From: an uncultured Oscillospiraceae bacterium
GTDB lineage: Bacteria; Bacillota; Clostridia; Oscillospirales; Ruminococcaceae
Direction of reading: 5' to 3'
Length of the DNA: 5,998 nt
Assembly: GCA_900546885.1 (NCBI GenBank)
Contig: UREN01000098.1
Span: 1-5,998, forward strand
Shown here: in pieces, positions 1 to 4,471 of the stretch
How the letters are laid out: each line of letters begins with the position of its first letter
Position numbering within the stretch: the first letter of the stretch is position 1
The notes under the pieces: generated by a model
The model's database searches: none
What the model was told of the DNA's origin: nothing
The model's input: the letters and a program-made list of their open reading frames with translations, nothing else
Program-made: the position numbers and the translations under genes

Positions 1-70
1 TTTTTTTTTTTTAATGATACGGCGACCACCGAGATCTACACTCTTTCCCTACACGACGCTCTTCCGATCT
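1..70 (+). other. Illumina P5/TruSeq universal adapter with poly-T (artefact)
   Basis: Positions 13-70 match the 58-base Illumina universal adapter from AATGATACGGCGACCACCGA through to GCTCTTCCGATCT, with no index inserted. The 12 T before it fit the poly-T spacer of the flow-cell P5 oligo, or the homopolymer seen when a read runs past the adapter end. This is sequencing-library DNA left on a contig end by an untrimmed read-through, not part of the genome. Its six-frame translations give known contaminant peptides such as IRRPPRSTLFPYTTLFRS on the plus strand and RSEERRVGKECRSRW on the minus strand. Any gene call reaching into these bases is spurious there. Confidence 0.98.
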
Positions 71-71
71 G

Positions 72-167
72 GCGCCGGGCGCATCGTTCTGCACGGTGTG
101 CGGCGCGCATCTTGTGCCTGCGGCGCAGGCCCCGGCACAGCCAAAGGAGGGGGAGCCCCATGTGTGA
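72..167 (+). CDS. 3' end of an upstream gene with C-terminal zinc-ribbon-like motif (5' truncated)
   Basis: Reading from base 72 gives 31 codons ending at TGA 165-167. The tail contains FCTVCGAHL at residues 6-14, followed by an Ala/Pro/Gln-rich end. CxxCGAxL is one half of the zinc-ribbon knuckle found in many bacterial zinc-ribbon proteins. The beginning is lost where the adapter starts, so the protein's identity and length cannot be known. The stop lies 8 bases inside the following phosphatase gene (ATG at 160), an arrangement typical of co-transcribed genes, and the GGAGG of the next gene falls inside this tail. The phase beginning at 71 is also open past this point, but it lacks any recognisable motif. 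The call rests on the motif and the overlap geometry only. Confidence 0.5.
   Translation, partial: APGASFCTVCGAHLVPAAQAPAQPKEGEPHV
143..153 (+). promoter_or_regulatory. Ribosome binding site setting the phosphatase start
   Basis: AAAGGAGGGGG lies 6 bases before the ATG at 160. It favours this start over the in-frame ATG at 112, which has no such site and would add 16 residues unlike the family's N-terminus. Confidence 0.85.
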
Positions 168-963
168 AACCCAAAAGCCGCGCCCGGCCCAGCCGGGTGC
201 GCCGCTGCCCTTTGAGGCGGTGACAAACTTCCGCGAGCTGGGCGGCTACGAGGCCGCGGGCGGCAGGCATGTGAAGTGCGGCGTGTTCTACCGCGCGCCC
301 GCGCTGGCCAACGTGAAAACGCCGCACGACGTGGCGCTTTACAAAAGCCTGGGCGTGCACACGGTGTTTGATTTGCGCAGCGCCGCCGAGCGCACCGCCT
401 GGCCAGACCCAAGTTTCGGCGAGCCCCAGCGCTTTGACATCCACGCCATCACTTCGCAGGACGGGCAGGAGGTAAGCTTCGATTTGGAGGCCATCTTCCG
501 CGACAACGACGAGGCAGACACCCTGCTGCGCATGGTGCGCGAAAGCTATGCCACCATGCCGTTTGCCAACGAGGCCTACCGCGCGCTGCTGCGCTGCGCC
601 GCCCAGGGCGCGGGGCCCATTTTGTTCCACTGCACCGCCGGCAAAGACCGCACCGGCGTGGCCGCCATGCTGCTTTTGAAGGCGCTGGGCGCCTCGGACG
701 AGACGGCGCTGTTCGATTTTGAACAGACAAACGTGTGCAACGCCGCCGCGCGCGAGGCCTTCTGCGCGCAGCTTTGCGAAAAGCTGCCGCCCCAAACGGC
801 CCGCACGGTGGCGCAGGTGGCAACGGGCGTGCAGCGCGAAAACCTGGTGCGCACCATGCAGGCCGTGCGCGGGCGCTATGGCACGTTTGAGGCGTATTTT
901 GAGGCCGAGCACGGCCTGGACGCCCGCGGCCTTGCGGCCCTGCGCAACATGTACCTGGAATAG
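160..963 (+). CDS. Tyrosine-protein phosphatase (IphP/Y_phosphatase3-like)
   Basis: This 267-residue protein should hydrolyse phosphate esters, with phosphotyrosine, phosphoinositide or other small phosphoesters all possible in this family. The signature loop HCTAGKDRTG has His157, nucleophile Cys158 and phosphate-binding Arg164 (CX5R). Asp163 and the following Arg-Thr-Gly match the bacterial IphP/LipA/PtpB-like group. The N-terminal NFRELGGY (from residue 23), YRAPALANV and FDLRS (70-74) are also typical of that group. There is no signal peptide or membrane segment, so it is probably cytoplasmic. The start at 160 is set by a strong Shine-Dalgarno site. The gene overlaps the end of an upstream partial gene by 8 bases and is followed after 110 bases by deoD in the same direction, so it may share a transcript with nucleoside salvage genes. 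The substrate cannot be read from sequence. Confidence 0.92.
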   Translation: MCETQKPRPAQPGAPLPFEAVTNFRELGGYEAAGGRHVKCGVFYRAPALANVKTPHDVALYKSLGVHTVFDLRSAAERTAWPDPSFGEPQRFDIHAITSQDGQEVSFDLEAIFRDNDEADTLLRMVRESYATMPFANEAYRALLRCAAQGAGPILFHCTAGKDRTGVAAMLLLKALGASDETALFDFEQTNVCNAAAREAFCAQLCEKLPPQTARTVAQVATGVQRENLVRTMQAVRGRYGTFEAYFEAEHGLDARGLAALRNMYLE

Positions 964-998
964 GCCGCACGCGGCCTGTGCGCCCGGCTGTGCCGGGC
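963..998 (+). repeat. Two tandem GC-rich hairpins after the phosphatase gene
   Basis: GGCCG/CGGCC (963-967 and 972-976, loop CACG) is followed by GCCCGGC/GCCGGGC (982-988 and 992-998, loop TGT). Neither is followed by a T tract, so they are not convincing intrinsic terminators. They may slow or stabilise the transcript between the phosphatase and deoD. I see no clear promoter in the remainder of the 964-1073 gap. Confidence 0.5.
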
Positions 999-1073
999 AA
1001 ACCGCGCAAAAGGGCGCCCGCCGCCCCTTTGTATCAACGGGGCCCCGCCCCGAACAGAAAAGGAGAATGAACC

Positions 1074-1802
1074 ATGTCCACCCCCCATAACGCCGCCCAA
1101 AAGGGCGATTTCGCATCCACCGTGCTGATGCCGGGCGACCCGCTGCGCGCAAAATTCATTGCCGAAACCTTTCTGGAAGACGCAAAGCTGGTTACCTCGG
1201 TGCGCGGCATGCTGGGCTACACCGGCACCTACCAGGGCAAGCCCGTCTCGGTGATGGGCTCCGGCATGGGCATGCCGTCCATCGGCATCTATTCGTGGGA
1301 GCTGTTCACCCAGTACGATGTGGAAAACATCATCCGCATCGGCTCTGCGGGCGCATACAGCGAGCAGGCCAAGCTGTTTGACGTGGTGCTGGCCACGGCG
1401 GCCTATTCGGAATCCAGCTATGCAAAAACGCAGAACGGCGACACCGCCGACACCCAGAAGCCCAGCGAGCTGCTGAACGCCAAGCTGCGCGCCTCGGCCC
1501 AAAAGCTTTCCATCCCGCTGATTGAGGGCGTCATCCACTCGTCGGACGTGTTCTACCGCACGGCGCCCGCCGCGCCCGGCCAGCCGCTTTACTGGCAGGC
1601 CCTGCGCGATGAAAAGGGCTGCCTTGCCGTAGAGATGGAGAGCTTTGCCCTGTTCCACAACGCCAAGGTGACGGGCAAGCACGCGGCGTGCCTGCTTACC
1701 ATTTCCGATTCGTTCACCTCGCACGAGGAAACCACGCCCGAGCAGCGCCAAACCAGCTTCACCCAAATGATGCAGGTGGCGCTGGGCACGGTGCTGGAAT
1801 GA
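1074..1802 (+). CDS. deoD: Purine nucleoside phosphorylase, DeoD type
   Basis: This cytoplasmic enzyme splits purine (deoxy)ribonucleosides with phosphate into the free base and (deoxy)ribose-1-phosphate. The 242-residue length is normal for the hexameric DeoD family (E. coli 239). Residues corresponding to the E. coli active site are present: His5, Gly21, Arg25, Arg44, Arg88 and Ser91 in RIGSAG for phosphate and ribose, Glu189 in VEMES for ribose, and Asp212 and Arg225 in SDxxxxHEETTPEQRQ for base protonation. The N-terminus (STPH, then GDFASTVLMPGDPLRAKFIAE) aligns residue for residue with E. coli DeoD, supporting the start at 1074. AAAAGGAG ends 8 bases upstream of it. The stop codon overlaps a possible cdd start in ATGA, so the two genes are probably translated from one mRNA. 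Confidence 0.97.
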   Translation: MSTPHNAAQKGDFASTVLMPGDPLRAKFIAETFLEDAKLVTSVRGMLGYTGTYQGKPVSVMGSGMGMPSIGIYSWELFTQYDVENIIRIGSAGAYSEQAKLFDVVLATAAYSESSYAKTQNGDTADTQKPSELLNAKLRASAQKLSIPLIEGVIHSSDVFYRTAPAAPGQPLYWQALRDEKGCLAVEMESFALFHNAKVTGKHAACLLTISDSFTSHEETTPEQRQTSFTQMMQVALGTVLE

Positions 1803-2242
1803 CGGGGAAGGGGGCATGTGCTGTGCAGTTTGACCGCAAGGCCCTTATCCGCGCCGCCTTTGCCGCGCGCGAAAATGCCTATGTGCCCTATTCGCACTTT
1901 GCCGTGGGCGCGGCGCTGCTGGCCAAGGACGGCAGGGTGTACACGGGCTGCAACATCGAGTGCGCCACCTACACCCCCACCAACTGTGCCGAGCGCACGG
2001 CCCTGTTCAAGGCCGTAAGCGAGGGCGTGCGCCAGTTTGAGGCCATTGCCGTGGTGGGCGCCAAGGTGGGCGTGCCGGACGACGCCCTTGTCACCTCGCC
2101 CTGCGGCGTGTGCCGCCAAATGCTGTTCGAGTTCGGCGGCGCGCAGCTGGCCGTCATCATGGCCAAAAGCGAGGACGATTTCATCGAAATGCCCCTGGGC
2201 CAGCTTCTGCCATTGGGTTTTGGCCCGGAAAAGGTGCTGTAA
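1799..2242 (+). CDS. cdd: Cytidine deaminase
   Basis: This small homotetrameric-type enzyme converts cytidine and deoxycytidine to uridine and deoxyuridine using a bound zinc ion. Counting from the ATG at 1799, the motif NCAERTALFKA supplies zinc ligand Cys63 and proton-shuttling Glu65, and PCGVCRQ supplies zinc ligands Cys102 and Cys105. YVPYSHFAVGAALL and the CNIE motif near the centre are also family hallmarks. Two starts are plausible. ATG 1799 overlaps the deoD stop (ATGA) and gives 147 residues, but has no clear ribosome binding site. GTG 1823 follows AAGGGGG by 8 bases and gives 139 residues, closer to the 136 of B. subtilis Cdd, whose N-terminus it matches almost residue for residue. 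Another ATG at 1816 is out of frame. The coupling to deoD indicates a nucleoside salvage role. Confidence 0.96.
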   Translation: MTGKGACAVQFDRKALIRAAFAARENAYVPYSHFAVGAALLAKDGRVYTGCNIECATYTPTNCAERTALFKAVSEGVRQFEAIAVVGAKVGVPDDALVTSPCGVCRQMLFEFGGAQLAVIMAKSEDDFIEMPLGQLLPLGFGPEKVL

Positions 2243-2310
2243 AGGTGCGCTTTTTTGCGCTGTGCGGGGCATTTGTAACAGAAAAGTGACATCCGTGTAA
2301 AGCCTTGGTA

Positions 2311-2339
2311 TTGAAAGCGGGCACATTTTCTGTTATACT
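2311..2339 (+). promoter_or_regulatory. Sigma-A/sigma-70 promoter with extended -10
   Basis: TTGAAA (2311-2316) and TATACT (2334-2339) are separated by exactly 17 bases. TG at 2331-2332 sits one base before the -10, forming an extended -10 element. The transcription start would lie near 2346, giving a leader of about 86 bases before the lipoprotein gene at 2432. This is the clearest promoter in the window. It implies that the lipoprotein gene is transcribed independently of deoD-cdd, although no terminator separates them. Confidence 0.8.
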
Positions 2340-2352
2340 AAGTTTCGCTGAA

Positions 2353-2375
2353 ATCTGCATTTTGCAGATGCAGAT
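2353..2375 (+). promoter_or_regulatory. Inverted repeat in the leader (operator or RNA hairpin)
   Basis: ATCTGCA (2353-2359) and TGCAGAT (2363-2369) form a perfect 7-bp inverted repeat around TTT. A second TGCAGAT (2369-2375) overlaps the first by one base and can pair with the same left arm. The element begins about 7 bases after the predicted transcription start. It could be a repressor-binding operator or a 5' mRNA hairpin with two alternative pairings. No T tract follows, so it is not a terminator. I recognise no known riboswitch in the leader. Confidence 0.55.
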
Positions 2376-2431
2376 GAGGAAGGTGCCAGGGGGGCAAGGC
2401 CGCCCGGCACGAAAGAAAAGGAGAGAAAAAC

Positions 2432-3535
2432 ATGAAGAAACTGCTTGCCATCATGTCTGCCATGCTGATGGTGGTGTCCCTGCTGGCCGGTTGCGGCGGC
2501 GCGCCGGCTTCCGGCTCTGGTGCCGGCACCAGCAGCGGCGGCTACGAGCTGGCGCTGGTAACCGACATCGGCACCATCGACGACAAATCCTTCAACCAGG
2601 GTTCCTGGGAAGGCCTTGTGAAGTATGCCGAGGAAAAGGGCATCAGCCACCAGTATTACAAACCCACCGAGAAGAGCACCGATGCCTACCTGTCGGCCAT
2701 TGACCTGGCCGTGAAGGGCGGCGCCAAGGTGATTGTGTGCCCGGGCTTCCTGTTCCAGGAGCCGGTGCAGATTGCCATGGAAACCTACCCCGACGTGACG
2801 TTCATCGCCATCGACTGCACGCTGGAGAACCCCGCTGAAAACGCCATCGGCATCACCTATGCCGAAGACCAGGTGGGCTTTTTGGCCGGCTATGCGGCCG
2901 TGAAGGACGGCATGACCAACCTGGGCTACATGGGCGGCATGGCTGTGCCCGCCGTGCAGAAATACGGCTTCGGCTTCCTGCAGGGCGCCGAGTATGCCGC
3001 GCAGGAGCTGGGCATGGAGCCGGGCTCTATCACGGTGAAGTATCACTACACCGGCGGCTTTGACGCCACCCCCGAGGCCAAGGCCATGGCCGCTTCCTGG
3101 TATAAGGAAGGCGCCGAGGTTATCTTTGCCGCAGGCGGCGCCGTGGGCAACTCGGTGATGGCCGCTGCCGAAGAGGCCGGCACGAAGGTGATTGGCGTGG
3201 ACGTGGACCAGTCCGGCGAATCCAACACCGTTATCACCTCTGCCATGAAGGGCCTGGGCACCTCTGTGTACGACACCATTGCCGCCATCTATGACGGCAC
3301 GTTCACCGGCGGCACCAACGTCACGCTGGACGCCGCGCAGGGCGGTGTGTCCCTGGCTATGGATACGGCCAAGTTCGACACCTTCACCCAGGAAGATTAC
3401 GACAAGCTGTTCGCCGCGCTGGCCAACAACACCGACGGCATTGTGGACGGCATTGTGAACACCACTTCCGACGACGGCTCGGTGGCCTCTGCCGGCCTGA
3501 CGCTCAGCTGCGTCACCGTGGAAGAAGTGAAATAA
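2432..3535 (+). CDS. BMP family (PnrA-like) nucleoside-binding lipoprotein
   Basis: This is a 367-residue extracytoplasmic solute-binding protein of the basic membrane protein/PnrA family, whose studied members bind purine or other nucleosides for an ABC importer. Residues 1-20 are a lipoprotein signal peptide (MKK, hydrophobic core, LAGC). Cys21 is the lipidated N-terminus of the mature protein, followed by a Gly/Ser-rich linker to about residue 37. The domain then opens with ALVTDIGTIDDKSFNQGSWEG (41-61), the family hallmark, and includes IGVDVDQ (254-260) and ITSAMKG (268-274), which carry ligand-contacting Asp and Lys positions in homologues. AAAGGAG lies just upstream of the start. It has its own promoter and is followed directly by a strong terminator, so no permease or ATPase is co-transcribed with it here. 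Proximity to deoD and cdd supports a nucleoside ligand; the exact ligand is inference. Confidence 0.94.
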   Translation: MKKLLAIMSAMLMVVSLLAGCGGAPASGSGAGTSSGGYELALVTDIGTIDDKSFNQGSWEGLVKYAEEKGISHQYYKPTEKSTDAYLSAIDLAVKGGAKVIVCPGFLFQEPVQIAMETYPDVTFIAIDCTLENPAENAIGITYAEDQVGFLAGYAAVKDGMTNLGYMGGMAVPAVQKYGFGFLQGAEYAAQELGMEPGSITVKYHYTGGFDATPEAKAMAASWYKEGAEVIFAAGGAVGNSVMAAAEEAGTKVIGVDVDQSGESNTVITSAMKGLGTSVYDTIAAIYDGTFTGGTNVTLDAAQGGVSLAMDTAKFDTFTQEDYDKLFAALANNTDGIVDGIVNTTSDDGSVASAGLTLSCVTVEEVK

Positions 3536-3552
3536 GCCTTTTTGCAAAAGGC
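3536..3552 (+). repeat. Small hairpin immediately after the lipoprotein stop
   Basis: GCCTTTT (3536-3542) and AAAAGGC (3546-3552) pair around TGC, starting at the first base after the TAA. It has no T tract following it and probably only supplements the stronger terminator downstream. Confidence 0.4.
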
Positions 3553-3571
3553 CTGTGCCTGGCGCAAAACC

Positions 3572-3611
3572 AAAGGCCGGGCAGTTCCGTTTGGAACTGC
3601 CCGGCCTTTTT
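3572..3611 (+). terminator. Strong intrinsic terminator between convergent genes
   Basis: A perfect 17-bp stem (3572-3588 pairing with 3593-3609) has a GTTT loop and a run of five T at 3607-3611. It ends the lipoprotein transcript. Read on the minus strand, the hairpin is followed by TTTGGTTTTG, so it can also stop transcription of the converging flavoprotein gene that ends at 3659. Confidence 0.93.
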
Positions 3612-3658
3612 CTGTGCCTGCGGCTTTGCGGCATGGCGCACGCGCCCCGCGCCGGGGC

Positions 3659-4243
3659 CTATGCGCCGTACAGGGTGCGGCCAAATTCGCGCGCGCGGGC
3701 AAGGTGGCCGGTTTCGCCAATGCGCGGCGGGCCGTTCGTCTCGCCGCAGCCGCCCGCCAGCAGCACGCCCCTGTCGGAAAAGCCGATATAGTTCACCAGC
3801 GCAAAGCGGTAATAGCTCACCGCCTGCTCAAACGTCCAGAACAAATCGTCCGCCGCCGTCATCAGCAGGGCGCAGTCCTTCTTCGGGTAGGCCTCATAGC
3901 GGCCCAGGGGCGGCGCATCGTCCGGCCGGGCCAGGCTGTAAAAGCGCTCCAGAATGGCTTTCATGCGCGCGCAAATGGTCCAGAAATACAGCGGCGAGGC
4001 AAACACCAGCGTGTCGCACCAGGCAATGTGCGGCACCAGGGCGGCAAAACCGTCCTTCTGCACGCAGGGCTTGCCATAGCGGCAGGCGTTGCAGCCAAGG
4101 CAGCCGCGAATCTCTTTGTTTTGCAGGTACAGCACCTGCACCTCGTGCCCGGCCTCGCGCGCGCCCTGCGCAAAGGCGTCCGCCAGCTGGCGGGTGTTGC
4201 CCCGGGGGCGCCCGCCCGTCACCAGCACCAAAATCTTTTTCAT
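3659..4243 (-). CDS. Flavodoxin-fold NAD(P)H-dependent FMN reductase / iron-sulfur flavoprotein-like
   Basis: The 194-residue protein has a flavodoxin-like fold predicted to bind FMN and move electrons. After the first strand (KKILVLVTGG), the loop GGRPRGNT (10-17) is the FMN-phosphate-binding type. SPLYFWTICARMKAILERF (83-101) is the usual flavin-contacting loop and helix. GCLGCNAC...PC supplies Cys48, Cys51, Cys54 and Cys60, a CX2CX2CX5C pattern that in archaeal and clostridial Isf proteins holds a [4Fe-4S] cluster. A C-terminal GGCGETNG (164-171) follows. The start at 4243 is preceded by GGAAAGGAAG at normal spacing, although the frame stays open far upstream by antisense GC bias. It is convergent with the lipoprotein gene and divergent from citrate synthase. 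The natural electron acceptor is unknown. Cluster binding is inferred from cysteine spacing alone. Confidence 0.88.
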   Translation of the reverse strand: MKKILVLVTGGRPRGNTRQLADAFAQGAREAGHEVQVLYLQNKEIRGCLGCNACRYGKPCVQKDGFAALVPHIAWCDTLVFASPLYFWTICARMKAILERFYSLARPDDAPPLGRYEAYPKKDCALLMTAADDLFWTFEQAVSYYRFALVNYIGFSDRGVLLAGGCGETNGPPRIGETGHLARAREFGRTLYGA

Positions 4244-4471
4244 GCTGCATCTTCCTTTCCTGCACATGGGCCGCGTGCGGCCTGTGGGTATCATACCGCG
4301 CGCGCCGCGCCGCGTCTGTATCACGCGATACACAAAGCGCCCCGCGCACGGCGAAAAAATGCTTTTATTTGAGGGCCATTTGTTCACGGTTTTGATACAA
4401 TTATGTGATAAAATAACTTTATTCCTATATTTTACCAATGTAACCAGGAAGAGGAAAGGCAGGCGAGTTTC
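4244..4471. promoter_or_regulatory. Divergent intergenic region with dyads and AT-rich promoter zone
   Basis: These 228 bases separate the minus-strand flavoprotein gene from the plus-strand citrate synthase gene and must hold both promoters. On the minus strand, TATGAT (4295-4290) is a plausible -10 about 47 bases before the start, but no good -35 is evident. It lies within the palindrome GGTATCATACC (4287-4297). A second dyad, GTATC-ACGC-GATAC, lies at 4318-4331. From about 4362 to 4440 the sequence is strikingly AT-rich, with -10-like TAAAAT (4409-4414) and TATATT (4426-4431) and a -35-like TTGATA (4392-4397), but no pair with standard spacing. The citrate synthase promoter therefore probably lies here but is not placed exactly. 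I see no small gene in this gap. Confidence 0.55.

Noticed and set aside
14..223. Plus-strand ORF beginning MIRRPPRSTLFPYTTLFRS
   Set aside because: Its first 19 residues are the translation of the sequencing adapter; it is an artefact.
1009..1030. Possible terminator before deoD (AAAGGG...CCCTTT)
   Set aside because: The stem is interrupted and only three T follow, so it is not convincing.
49..1152. Long minus-strand ORF (367 codons) opposite the phosphatase
   Set aside because: It runs into the adapter and is antisense to a well-supported gene. It is an open frame created by high GC at third codon positions.
2243..2275. Possible terminator after cdd (GCGC-TTTTTT-GCGC)
   Set aside because: The stem is only four base pairs, and the T run is in the loop rather than after the stem, so it does not fit an intrinsic terminator.
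2346..2431. Purine or other riboswitch in the lipoprotein leader
   Set aside because: The leader is about 86 bases and shows only one short hairpin, with no recognisable conserved riboswitch core.
2333..3634. Long minus-strand ORF (433 codons) opposite the BMP lipoprotein
   Set aside because: It is low in complexity (Gly, His, Ala, Val-rich), matches no family I recognise and is antisense to a clear gene.
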